21,179 nt of DNA, from positions 1-21,179 of the forward strand of contig CAYVBW010000016.1 in the NCBI GenBank assembly GCA_964449995.1, given 5' to 3'. Positions 13,818 through 21,078 of the stretch are shown here, piece after piece. Every line of letters starts with the position of its first letter. Position 1 is the stretch's first letter. The notes beneath the pieces were generated by a model that saw only the letters and a list, made by a program, of their open reading frames with translations, searched no databases and had not been told where the DNA came from. The position numbers were made by a program, and so were the translations under genes. The stretch is from CAYVBW01 sp964449995. GTDB taxonomy: Bacteria; Patescibacteriota; Microgenomatia; UBA1400; PJMF01.

Positions 13818-13823
13818 TATACT
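13818..13823 (+). promoter_or_regulatory. -10 box of the DHFR-dut-tmk-recR run, probably leaderless
   Basis: TATACT with TG immediately upstream; no good -35 is visible at 16-18 bp. The ATG of the DHFR-like gene begins 7 nt after the box, so transcription would start at or next to the first codon. The hexamer and spacing are the same as at thyA. Confidence 0.5.
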
Positions 13824-13830
13824 ATTCTCC

Positions 13831-14376
13831 ATGCAAGTATTTTTAATCGCAGCCATTACGTTGGATGGTTTTATTGCTCAGCACACAGATCAGCCTTCAA
13901 CCAAGTGGACTAGTCAAGAAGATAAAGACCATTTTCACAAAAAGACTCAACAGGCTGGTGTGATTGTCATGGGCAAGACGACTTTCGACACTATTAGCTT
14001 TGCCTTGCCCCAAAGGTTAAATATTATCTACACAACTGAGTCTCGGGAAGAGTTGGCATCCAGAATGAACTTAGACCAAAATCAGCTAAGGGATGAAGTT
14101 TTAAGAACCACCGTGCTTGACCCCAAAGACTTAATCTCTCAATTGACACAAGAGGGCTTTGAGCAAGTGGCAATTTGCGGAGGCAGCTCAATTTACACCC
14201 AATTCATGCAGGCTAAATTAGTGGATAAGTTGTTTTTAACTGTTGAGCCGATTATATTTGGCAATGGCATTAAATTGTTCAATCAGCCTATAAACCAGAA
14301 ATTAAGCTTAATTTCCAGTAAACAGCTAAATGAAAAAGGAACATTGTTGTTAGAATATGACTGTGAATCAAAATAA
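13831..14376 (+). CDS. Dihydrofolate reductase-like protein
   Basis: A 181-aa DHFR/RibD-C superfamily protein. The start FLIAAITLDGFIA matches the first strand and Met20-like loop. The acidic site is in TSQEDKDHF, VIVMGKTTFDTI is the NADPH-binding strand and helix (usually VMGRKTFESI), and VAICGGSSIYTQFM is the GG motif, followed by DKLFLTVEPIIFGNGIKLF. NADPH-dependent reduction of dihydrofolate is the natural role beside thyA, dUTPase and tmk. Because the family also includes RibD-like reductases, I do not assign folA outright. It overlaps the dUTPase gene by 20 nt, so the two are translationally linked. Probable leaderless mRNA. Confidence 0.85.
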   Translation: MQVFLIAAITLDGFIAQHTDQPSTKWTSQEDKDHFHKKTQQAGVIVMGKTTFDTISFALPQRLNIIYTTESREELASRMNLDQNQLRDEVLRTTVLDPKDLISQLTQEGFEQVAICGGSSIYTQFMQAKLVDKLFLTVEPIIFGNGIKLFNQPINQKLSLISSKQLNEKGTLLLEYDCESK

Positions 14377-14821
14377 AAACTCTCAAGCAGAAAATATACG
14401 GGTTAAAATCAAGCGTTTTGATAAATCTTTGCCTTTGCCTAAGTATCAAACAAAAGGGGCGGCAGCGTTAGATCTGTATTCTCGTCAAGATGGGGTCATC
14501 AAGCCTGGTGCTGTTAAATTGGTTCCGCTTAATATCGCGCTGCAGCTGCCGCCAGATTATTGGGTTTTAATGTCTGCTCGCAGCAGCCTATATAAAAAGG
14601 GTTTAATGTTGGCTAATGGGATCGGGGTTGGTGATTACGATTACAGAGGAGATAGCGACGAATATCAAGCTGCTTTGTTTAATTTTACTAAACAGGAGGT
14701 AAGGATTAAAAAAGGCGAAAGATTAGTGCAAATGATTATTCTGCCCAGAAGAAGGGTAGTTCTAAAGGAACTGAAGTTTTTTGAAACTCAAGACCGAGGC
14801 GGATTTGGCTCAACTGGATAG
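14357..14821 (+). CDS. dut: dUTP diphosphatase (dUTPase)
   Basis: Hydrolyses dUTP to dUMP and pyrophosphate, keeping uracil out of DNA and feeding thymidylate synthase. All five trimeric-dUTPase motifs are visible in 154 aa: AAALDLYS (35-42), ARSSLYKKG (74-82), NGIGVGDYDYRG (87-98, catalytic D93), KGERLVQMIILP, and the C-terminal P-loop-like DRGGFGSTG closing the active site. Motif 3 has GVGDYDYRG where GVIDSDYRG is usual, but the Asp is retained. An extra basic N-terminal stretch of about 12 residues precedes the core. The start lies inside the end of the DHFR-like gene. Confidence 0.93.
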   Translation: MTVNQNKNSQAENIRVKIKRFDKSLPLPKYQTKGAAALDLYSRQDGVIKPGAVKLVPLNIALQLPPDYWVLMSARSSLYKKGLMLANGIGVGDYDYRGDSDEYQAALFNFTKQEVRIKKGERLVQMIILPRRRVVLKELKFFETQDRGGFGSTG

Positions 14822-14863
14822 GCGAAAGGAGAGGGTTAGAGGAAGGAAACTAGAAATTTAAAA

Positions 14864-14912
14864 ACCACTTGGCTATACCAAATACTAAATACCACATACC
14901 ACGATACCAACA
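14864..14912 (+). repeat. Heptamer repeat R9, between dut and tmk
   Basis: A diverged lead-in (ACCACTTGGCTA) precedes TACCAAA, TACTAAA, TACCACA units and ends 2 nt before the tmk ATG. A purine-rich stretch with an orphan AAAGGAG (14825-14831) lies upstream, separated from the start codon by the repeat. Confidence 0.88.
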
Positions 14913-14914
14913 CC

Positions 14915-15562
14915 ATGAAACAAAAAACATACCCAGGGTATTTAATCACATTTGAAGGCGGGGAAGGAGGTGGTAAAACCACCCAGTCTGTTAGACTGCG
15001 CAATAGGCTCAGTAAGGCTGGGAGGGATGTAATAGTGCTTAGGGAGCCAGGCGGGACAGTGATCAGTGAGCAGATCAGAAAGGTGGTTTTGTCTCAGGGG
15101 AATACTAGCATGGCTTTCACTACTGAAGTTTTATTATTTCAAGCGGCCAGGGCTCAGATTTATCGAGAAATTGTTATTCCATCTTTAAAGGCTGGAAAAG
15201 TAGTAATTATGGATCGCTCACGTGACAGTAGCGTCGTCTATCAAGGAATTGTGAGAGGTTTCGGGAAAGATTTGATAGAACAACTTAACGATCTATCAAC
15301 AGATAACATTTACCCAAATTTAACAATTTTGCTTGATTTACCAGTTGATGTCGGATTACGAAGAAAAGAGGATTCAGGTGAAATTAATCGCTTAGATATG
15401 GAAGCTGACGGTTTCCATCAAAAGGTAAAAAAGGCCTATCTGCAGTTAGTGAAAGAAGATAAGTCTAATCGCTGGGTAGTAATAAATGCTGAAAATGACC
15501 TAGATACTGTTGAGTCAGAGATTTGGAAAGTGGTCAGTAAAAAACTAGATTTAAAAGTTTAA
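14915..15562 (+). CDS. tmk: Thymidylate kinase
   Basis: Phosphorylates dTMP to dTDP. The P-loop is EGGEGGGKTT (residues 14-23; usually EGxDGAGKTT). The dTMP-binding loop is REPGGT, the DR-type motif is MDRSRDSSVVYQG (usually DRYxDSSxAYQG), LTILLDLPVDVGLRR is the strand before the lid, and a Glu/Asp/Arg-rich lid follows (RLDMEADGFHQKVKKAY). At 215 aa it is a normal length. The replacement of DRY by DRS is mild. It is third in the DHFR, dut, tmk, recR run, with repeat arrays on both sides. Confidence 0.95.
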   Translation: MKQKTYPGYLITFEGGEGGGKTTQSVRLRNRLSKAGRDVIVLREPGGTVISEQIRKVVLSQGNTSMAFTTEVLLFQAARAQIYREIVIPSLKAGKVVIMDRSRDSSVVYQGIVRGFGKDLIEQLNDLSTDNIYPNLTILLDLPVDVGLRRKEDSGEINRLDMEADGFHQKVKKAYLQLVKEDKSNRWVVINAENDLDTVESEIWKVVSKKLDLKV

Positions 15563-15588
15563 AAATTCGAAACTGAGCCGCTTCAACT

Positions 15589-15664
15589 CACCACCGGGCC
15601 ATACCAAATACCACAAACCAAATACCAAATACCAGATACCACGGATACCACATACCACAATACC
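15589..15664 (+). repeat. Heptamer repeat R10, between tmk and recR
   Basis: The longest array in the window: lead-in CACCACCGGGCCA, then TACCAAA units interspersed with TACCACA, AACCAAA, TACCAGA and ACGGATACCA variants, ending about 9 nt before the recR ATG. Confidence 0.93.
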
Positions 15665-15673
15665 GGCACCACT

Positions 15674-16282
15674 ATGATTAAATTACCCAGAGCAGTTACT
15701 AGATTAATTGAACAGTTTGAGCGTCTTCCAGGCATCGGCCCCAAGTCTGCCCAACGCTTGGTATTTTACTTGCTCCACAATCCCACTGAAGAAATTCAAG
15801 AATTTTCCAGTAGGCTTAAGGCTATTAAAACAGATATTGTTTTATGCTCTATGTGTCATCACGTAGCAGAGGAGGATCCCTGCAGCATTTGTGCTGATGA
15901 GAGTAGAGATGATTCGGTGTTATGTGTAGTAGAAAGACCCTTGGATTTAGTGGCAATTGAAAATTCAGATAAGTTTGATGGGAAATATCATGTCTTGCAT
16001 GGCTCCATTGATCCTTTGAATAATATTGGCCCTGAGCAGTTATTTATCTCTGATTTAAAATCGAAGCTTAAAAATGTTAAAGAGTTAATTTTGGCTACTA
16101 ATCCCACCATGGAGGGTGAGGCAACTGCTTTGTATATTAAGGAAATGATTAACAAATCAGGTCAATATCCAAATCTTAAAATTACTCGAATTGGGCATGG
16201 TTTGCCCATTGGGGCAGATATTGAATATGCAGATGGAGTGACTCTGGCTAGAGCACTTGAGGGTAGACGAGATTTGGAATAG
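15674..16282 (+). CDS. recR: Recombination protein RecR
   Basis: A 202-aa RecR with the expected domain order: an N-terminal helix-hairpin-helix (RLPGIGPKSAQRLVFYLL, residues 17-34), a C4 zinc finger (CSMCHHVAEEDPCSIC, residues 57-72), a Toprim domain (VVERPLDLVAIE and LATNPTMEGEATA), and the C-terminal GLPIGADIEYADGVTLARAL helix. It works with RecO and RecF on gapped DNA to load RecA; RecO and RecF are not in this window. Last gene of the operon before the strong terminator at 16354. The start follows repeat R10, with no Shine-Dalgarno. Confidence 0.97.
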   Translation: MIKLPRAVTRLIEQFERLPGIGPKSAQRLVFYLLHNPTEEIQEFSSRLKAIKTDIVLCSMCHHVAEEDPCSICADESRDDSVLCVVERPLDLVAIENSDKFDGKYHVLHGSIDPLNNIGPEQLFISDLKSKLKNVKELILATNPTMEGEATALYIKEMINKSGQYPNLKITRIGHGLPIGADIEYADGVTLARALEGRRDLE

Positions 16283-16353
16283 AGCTTAATCCTCTTGTTT
16301 ATTTTGTCAAAATGAGATTTAATTATCAGTAATGGGACTTGTTTCTCTATTTG

Positions 16354-16395
16354 AGCCGACTAAGTTTATGCAAAGTAAACTTGAGTCGGTTTTTT
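16354..16395 (+). terminator. Strong rho-independent terminator after recR
   Basis: AGCCGACT (16354-16361) pairs with AGTCGGTT (16384-16391), extended inward by AAGTTT/AAACTT, and is followed by a run of six T. It separates the nucleotide/recR operon from the HPF gene. Confidence 0.85.
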
Positions 16396-16435
16396 GTAAG
16401 TTTGTGATTCGATAATTAACAAATTAATAAATAAA

Positions 16436-16442
16436 AAGGAGG
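16436..16442 (+). promoter_or_regulatory. Strong Shine-Dalgarno site of hpf
   Basis: AAGGAGG sits 4 nt before the ATG at 16447, identical in sequence and spacing to the site of the DUF5320 gene. It fixes the start. Confidence 0.85.
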
Positions 16443-16446
16443 TTAA

Positions 16447-16752
16447 ATGAAAATTTTTGTCCAGGCAAAAGATATGAAGATAACTCAGGGAATTAAAAAT
16501 TTTGTTGAGGAAAAGGCAATCAGAAATGTCGCTAAGTTAGGGCAAAAGGTTATTAGTGTGAGAGTTTATTTGGAAAATGTGGCTCGTAAAAAGAATGATC
16601 CCAAAGGCTCAAAGGCAAAAGTTCAATTAGAAATGCCTGGAAAAGATATTGTTGTTGAGGGGAAGTCTTTTGATCCGTATCAGGCGATTAGTGAGGCCCT
16701 TAAGGCTGCGGGTAGAAGGCTGCGTAAGGTTAAAGAAAAAAAAGCACCTTAG
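16447..16752 (+). CDS. hpf: Ribosome hibernation promoting factor / RaiA family
   Basis: A 101-aa S30AE-domain protein that binds the 30S decoding channel and stabilises idle ribosomes during starvation. The family pattern is visible: KIFVQAKDMKITQGIKNFVEEKA, a central strand VISVRVYLE, a basic loop (ARKKNDPKGSKAKVQLEMPG), EGKSFDPYQAISEALKAAGRRLRK (normally DxYxAIDxaxdkLerQLrK), and a basic tail. It is a short form without the dimerising C-terminal domain of long HPF. A consensus Shine-Dalgarno suggests strong translation. It is preceded by a terminator, so it has its own promoter, but I cannot identify that confidently. Confidence 0.92.
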   Translation: MKIFVQAKDMKITQGIKNFVEEKAIRNVAKLGQKVISVRVYLENVARKKNDPKGSKAKVQLEMPGKDIVVEGKSFDPYQAISEALKAAGRRLRKVKEKKAP

Positions 16753-16786
16753 CTGGTGACTAAAAATTTCACTGGATTTAATTTAT

Positions 16787-16801
16787 AGTATGATCCATAC
16801 T
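16787..16801. promoter_or_regulatory. Perfect palindrome between hpf and the next gene
   Basis: AGTATG, ATC, CATACT (6-bp arms with a 3-bp spacer), sitting on TATAGT/TATGAT sequences that resemble a -10 box about 30 nt before the ATG at 16832. Possibly an operator; the -35 is weak. Confidence 0.3.
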
Positions 16802-16831
16802 AAACAATAATTAGTAATAATAATTTAAAAT

Positions 16832-17119
16832 ATGTCAAGAGAATCAATTCAACCTCAACAAGAACTACCCAGTAGAGAAGAAAGTGGTGACCTTACATCA
16901 GAGGAGGTAGAGCGCATTAGAGAGAGGAAAGAAAGAGAGGCTGCTGCTTTATTAGAAAAGCAGCAGCAAATAATCAAGGATGCTACTAAGCAATCTCCAG
17001 AGCAAGATCAGGAAGTTGTTGATAGTAAGCAAGATGAGAGTGAAAATAGCGATCCAGATTCAAAAGAACCACAAGAAATCAATCAGCTTTCTCAGGCAAT
17101 TATTAACAGACCAAAGTAA
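16832..17119 (+). CDS. Disordered hypothetical protein
   Basis: A 95-aa Glu/Gln/Ser-rich protein with no hydrophobic segment. Residues 20-50 (LTSEEVERIRERKEREAAALLEKQQQII) form a likely single charged helix; the remainder is polar and probably unstructured (DSENS/SDPDSKEP). No Shine-Dalgarno is seen; the ATG follows an AT-rich leader. Composition resembles the next gene's product, so the two may work together. Unrecognised family. Confidence 0.6.
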   Translation: MSRESIQPQQELPSREESGDLTSEEVERIRERKEREAAALLEKQQQIIKDATKQSPEQDQEVVDSKQDESENSDPDSKEPQEINQLSQAIINRPK

Positions 17120-17182
17120 TAGCCGTTATTATTAATATTATTAACAATATTCAAAAGTTAATTGGTCATTAGCGCTTGTTTT

Positions 17183-17821
17183 ATGAAAAAAGGATCTACC
17201 GGAGTGGCTCGAAAATCAGGGGGCATGCGTCCTAGCTTTGGAGGTTTTGATAGTGAGAGAATGGAGGATCAAGCTGTCTCTAGTGCTGTGGGTCAAAAGG
17301 CATTGCAGCAGCAAAGTAGTAATGCTCCTGCAAAACAATCTGGTCAGGCTGGTAATCAACTAGCACAACAGGCTTCCCAGCAAGCTCCTGCTAAGCCGGC
17401 TCGGGAGGTGGGAGATTTTGCAGATGAACTGATCAAAAGACCGGTTAAAGATGTGGCGGTAGAATTAGGTAAATTTTTTGATTTAAATGCTTTATTGGGC
17501 ATTAACCAGGAGGCCGATACTCCAGAGGTAAAAGCTAAAAAGAAACAGTTGCACCAAAGATATCAGCAGTTAACTCAAGCAGAGCAGAAAGTGGCGCAGG
17601 AAAAATACCAAAAAGAGTTAAAAAAGAAACAAGAAGAGGAAAAACAAAAGCAATTAAAAAAACAACAAGCAGAGGAAGAAAAAAAGGCCGAGATAGCTCC
17701 GCCGATGGGGAAGATGGATAAGCCTGGCCTATTTATCACTGGCAAGAGTAAGAAAAGCAAAGCACAAAACCGCCTTCAACAGCAAATGAAAACTATTGGC
17801 ACTCCCATGGGAGTTGAGTAG
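17183..17821 (+). CDS. Gln/Lys-rich hypothetical protein (CPR type)
   Basis: A 212-aa protein. An N-terminal disordered Gly/Ser/Gln/Ala region (residues 1-75, repeated QQAS and QAPAK segments) is followed by a short conserved-looking core (EVGDFADELIKRPVKDVAVELGKFFDLNALLG, about 80-110). Then comes a long charged helix, probably coiled coil (KKKQLHQRYQQL onward, 125-175), and a basic tail. I recall CPR proteins of this layout, sometimes under a DUF5660-like label, but am not sure of the family. The ATG at 17183 is preferred to the TTG at 17162, whose extension (VISACF) is unlike the protein. Its stop is 3 nt before the cysS ATG. Confidence 0.7.
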   Translation: MKKGSTGVARKSGGMRPSFGGFDSERMEDQAVSSAVGQKALQQQSSNAPAKQSGQAGNQLAQQASQQAPAKPAREVGDFADELIKRPVKDVAVELGKFFDLNALLGINQEADTPEVKAKKKQLHQRYQQLTQAEQKVAQEKYQKELKKKQEEEKQKQLKKQQAEEEKKAEIAPPMGKMDKPGLFITGKSKKSKAQNRLQQQMKTIGTPMGVE

Positions 17822-17824
17822 AGT

Positions 17825-19243
17825 ATGAAAATTTTTAACACTTTATCGCGACACATCGAGGAGTTTGAACCGTTTGAACCGCCACAAGTAAAACTTTATG
17901 CTTGTGGGCCTACGGTTTATGATTATGCCCATTTGGGACATCTGCGCAAATATACTATGGACGATATTTTGGTACGGATTCTTAGACACAATGGCTATCA
18001 AGTGATACATGTGCAGAATGTAACTGACGTTGGCCATCTAGCCTCAGATGCTGATACTGGCGAAGACAAGATTGAAAAAGGCGCTCGAAAGTATGACCTT
18101 GATCCATATGCGTTAGCTAAAAAGTTTGAGGATTATTTTTATTATTCGATGGATTTAATGGGCAATTTAAGGCCGACAGTTATTTGTCGCGCTACCGAGC
18201 ATATTAAAGAAATGATGGCTTTAGTCGAGACTTTAGAAGAAAAAGGCTATACCTATACTATTGAAAATGATGGAGTTTATTTTGACACCAGCAAATGGCA
18301 AGCTTATGGAGAATTGGCTGGCATTGATGCTGAGCAGTTGATGGAGGGAGCGAGGGTTGAAAAAGTTTCAGGAAAGAAGCAGCCAACAGATTTTGCCTTG
18401 TGGAAGTTTGAGCGTCCAGAAGAAAATCGAGCCATGGTTTGGAAAAGTAAATGGCATGAGCGCAGCTATCCTGGGTGGCATGTTGAATGCTCTGCGATGA
18501 GCATGAAGTACTTGGGTGATCAAATCGATATTCATACCGGTGGGGTAGATCATATTCCAATTCATCATACTAATGAAATTGTGCAGTCAGAAGCAGCAAC
18601 TGGGAAAAGGCCTTTTAGTAAATATTGGGTACATCATAATTTTTTAAAGGTTGAGGGAGAAAAGATGAGTAAATCGTTAGATAATTTTTTTACGATCGAT
18701 GATGTAATAAAAAAAGGATTTTCACCGATTGCTTTGAGGTTGTTGTTTTTGTCAACTCACTATCGCAGTGAAATGAATTTCACCTGGCAGAATTTAGCAG
18801 GAGCTCACAAGAGTTGGAATAGGTTGCAGCAGTTAGTGGGAGAGTTTAAGCAGGATAGAGAAAAATTGCCTGGAATGTCGGTTCAAGCTCAGTCTTACCA
18901 ACGTCAATTTTTTAAAGCAGTCAATGAAGACTTGGACACTCCAGGTGCTCTTGCTGTTTTTTGGCAGGTTGCCAAAGATGGAGCTTTGCCTCAATCTGAA
19001 AAGCTTCAGTTATTGTTGAGTTTTGATGAAATTTTTGGACTTGGTTTAGCTTCTGCTAAAGCTGTAAAGACTGAGATCGATATTGAATCTTTGCCAAGTG
19101 AGGTTAGAAACTTGCTTCAACAAAGAGGTGAGGCGAGAAATAATAAAAATTTTGAATTAGCAGATCAGTTGAGAGATAAAATTAAGAACCTGGGTTACGG
19201 GGTGGTCGATACAGAAGAAGGCCAAGAAATAAAAAAAATTTAA
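17825..19243 (+). CDS. cysS: Cysteinyl-tRNA synthetase
   Basis: Charges tRNA-Cys. Class I signatures: H36-L-G-H39 (HIGH-type) within CGPTVYDYAHLGHLRKY and K280-M-S-K-S284. Zinc ligands for cysteine selection are expected at C27, the C in HVECSAMS, and HHTNE of the strand before KMSKS; all are present. DIHTGGVDHIPIHH is the diagnostic CysRS block. At 472 aa it is a normal length, with the helical anticodon-binding C-terminus ending in ARNNKNFELADQLRDKI. The ATG at 17825 lies 3 nt after the preceding stop, with GAG-rich upstream sequence as a weak ribosome site, so translation is probably coupled. Confidence 0.97.
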   Translation: MKIFNTLSRHIEEFEPFEPPQVKLYACGPTVYDYAHLGHLRKYTMDDILVRILRHNGYQVIHVQNVTDVGHLASDADTGEDKIEKGARKYDLDPYALAKKFEDYFYYSMDLMGNLRPTVICRATEHIKEMMALVETLEEKGYTYTIENDGVYFDTSKWQAYGELAGIDAEQLMEGARVEKVSGKKQPTDFALWKFERPEENRAMVWKSKWHERSYPGWHVECSAMSMKYLGDQIDIHTGGVDHIPIHHTNEIVQSEAATGKRPFSKYWVHHNFLKVEGEKMSKSLDNFFTIDDVIKKGFSPIALRLLFLSTHYRSEMNFTWQNLAGAHKSWNRLQQLVGEFKQDREKLPGMSVQAQSYQRQFFKAVNEDLDTPGALAVFWQVAKDGALPQSEKLQLLLSFDEIFGLGLASAKAVKTEIDIESLPSEVRNLLQQRGEARNNKNFELADQLRDKIKNLGYGVVDTEEGQEIKKI

Positions 19244-19262
19244 AAACTACTTTGCCTAATTT

Positions 19263-19294
19263 CATCACCGGGGCATATTAAATACCAAATACTT
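19263..19294 (+). repeat. Heptamer repeat R11, upstream of the hydrolase gene
   Basis: Lead-in CATCACCGGGGCA is followed by a short, decayed array (TATTAAA, TACCAAA, TACT). A further CTAAATACT lies inside the first codons of the hydrolase gene, so the array may originally have crossed the start codon. Confidence 0.8.
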
Positions 19295-19302
19295 CATTAT
19301 CA

Positions 19303-20241
19303 ATGCTAAATACTGAGCTAGTAGAGTTCACCACTACTGATAATTTATTCTTGCCGGGCCTGCTGTTTACTCCTCAAAATAAAAAAACAAAAAAAGCAGC
19401 CATTTTTCTTCACGGTAATGGTAGCGCCTCTGTTTTTTATTCAGTCACTAGGGCTAAAGCATTAGCAAGACAGTTTTCTAAACAGGGTATCTCATTGCTG
19501 TTATTTAATAACCGCGGTGCTCATTTCATAAAAACAGTTGATAAATTAATTGATTCTAGAGAGCGAGAAGGCCAGATTGAACGCGAAGATGTGACTTTTG
19601 GATGCGCTTATGAGCTTATTAAAGACTGTGTCCATGATATAGATGGAGCTGTTAATTTTTTAAAGAAGCAAGGATATAAACAGTTGTTTTTAATAGGGCA
19701 TTCCTCAGGTGCCAATAAGGTTTGCGTTTACGATCATTATCAGCCACAGAATTCAATAAAAAAACACATCCTACTAGGAGGAGGCGATGATACTGGCATG
19801 TATTTTAAAATGATTGGTAGTAAAAATAAACTTTTTTCATATTTAAAGCAAGCTAAGGAAAAGATAGAGCAGGGTAGAGGCAAACAATTAGTTCCCAAGT
19901 ATATTTACGACAGAATTATTTCTTTTCAGTCTTTTTATGACATAGCTAATCCAGATGGGGACTACAACACTTTCCCCTTTGTTGAGCTTCAGGAAGAATT
20001 AAGATTATCAACTAAGCCTTTGTTTAGGTATTTTAAGAATATTACAAAACCTACATTGACTGTTTATGGAGAAAATGATGATTTTGCTCCAGATAAAAGC
20101 GGAGTAATAGCAAATGATATCTTACAGCAGCAGGTGGATGGAAAAAATAACTTTGAGTTTAAAACCATTTCAAAAGCCGACCACAGCTTTCATGGTCAAG
20201 AAAGTGAGCTAGGAAAGCTAATTACTAGTTGGCTTGACTAA
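19303..20241 (+). CDS. Alpha/beta-hydrolase fold protein
   Basis: A 312-aa serine hydrolase. AIFLHGNGSASVFY gives the HG oxyanion loop, GHSSG (residues 132-136) holds the nucleophile S134, the acid is probably in GENDDFAPD, and the base is H294 in KADHSFHG. The triad is therefore complete. There is no signal peptide, so it is cytosolic. The roughly 40-residue insert after NNRGAHFIKT (RDREREGQ-like, with EDVTFGCAYEL) and the FFKMIGS/lid region resemble DUF1749-type hydrolases. The substrate is unknown. It follows cysS with repeat R11 between, and converges with radC. Confidence 0.82.
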   Translation: MLNTELVEFTTTDNLFLPGLLFTPQNKKTKKAAIFLHGNGSASVFYSVTRAKALARQFSKQGISLLLFNNRGAHFIKTVDKLIDSREREGQIEREDVTFGCAYELIKDCVHDIDGAVNFLKKQGYKQLFLIGHSSGANKVCVYDHYQPQNSIKKHILLGGGDDTGMYFKMIGSKNKLFSYLKQAKEKIEQGRGKQLVPKYIYDRIISFQSFYDIANPDGDYNTFPFVELQEELRLSTKPLFRYFKNITKPTLTVYGENDDFAPDKSGVIANDILQQQVDGKNNFEFKTISKADHSFHGQESELGKLITSWLD

Positions 20242-20273
20242 AACAAACATGAGTAAAAATGAATACTTGTCAG

Positions 20274-20957
20274 TTATCGCATTACCCCTGCTTCTTTCAT
20301 AGAAAAATATTTTTCTTTAGTCACGATTAAGTGGTCTATTAATTCCACTCCTACTAGATCTAAACCTTTCATTAAATGTTTGGTGACAGTCAAGTCTTCT
20401 TGACTAGGCTGGACGTTGCCAGAAGGGTGGTTGTGTACCAAGATAATTCCTGCTGCTGGTAAGCAGAATGCTGGCTTGAGCAACTCTCTAAATTCTAAGA
20501 AATTTTGATTTAAAGAACCAATAGCAAGTGTTTTCTTTTGTAGTAATCTTTGTCTGCCGTCTAGATACATTGCTAGGCAAACCTCCTGACTTTTGTCTTT
20601 AATTGAGAAAGCTTGAGCAAAAACTTTTTTAGGGGTGTTGAGTGATACTAATTGTGATTGCTGTTGGCAGCGCCTGGCTAGTTCAAAACAGGCTAAAAGC
20701 GTGCTGGCTTTAGCAGGTCCAATACCAGGGATTTTACACAAATTTTCAAAAGAAAGAGAGATTAACTCTTTGAGATTATTATTTTTGACCAATTTTTGTG
20801 CTAGCACTAAGGCTGAACTTTTTGAAGTACCGGTACGCAATAAAATTGCTACTAACTCCTGATTAGTTAGATTTTTTGAGCCCAATATTTGCAGACGCTC
20901 TCTTGGCTTGTGGATAGCAGGCAAATCACTGATAAGTAATGTGGATTGATGTGACAT
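20274..20957 (-). CDS. radC: RadC family JAMM-domain protein
   Basis: A 227-aa RadC (DUF2466) protein. An N-terminal helix-hairpin-helix (LCKIPGIGPAKASTLLACFELARR, about residues 73-96) is followed by the JAMM/MPN metalloprotease-like domain with VHNHPSGNVQPSQED, matching H-x-H-x7-10-S-x2-D. The C-terminal LIVTKEKYFSMKEAGV is typical. The historical link to DNA repair is doubtful; the true function is unknown. Metal ligands look intact. The start MSHQSTLLISDLPAIHKPRERL is canonical (usual MxxRPREKL). Confidence 0.94.
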   Translation of the reverse strand: MSHQSTLLISDLPAIHKPRERLQILGSKNLTNQELVAILLRTGTSKSSALVLAQKLVKNNNLKELISLSFENLCKIPGIGPAKASTLLACFELARRCQQQSQLVSLNTPKKVFAQAFSIKDKSQEVCLAMYLDGRQRLLQKKTLAIGSLNQNFLEFRELLKPAFCLPAAGIILVHNHPSGNVQPSQEDLTVTKHLMKGLDLVGVELIDHLIVTKEKYFSMKEAGVMR

Positions 20958-21029
20958 TATTTAAGAATTATTTAATTCAGGTAAAAGAAATAAGCAAACC
21001 ATAGTTTGAAGAAAGTGGCTTAAATTAAT

Positions 21030-21059
21030 CTGACAAAATAGTAGGGTTTTTAAGATAAA
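21030..21059 (+). promoter_or_regulatory. Candidate + strand promoter before structured repeat B
   Basis: CTGACA (21030-21035, 5 of 6 to consensus), 18-bp spacer, GATAAA (21054-21059, 4 of 6). It lies just before element B, in the same relation as the candidate promoter before element A. Confidence 0.35.
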
Positions 21060-21078
21060 GCTAGGCTTAGTTTGATGA

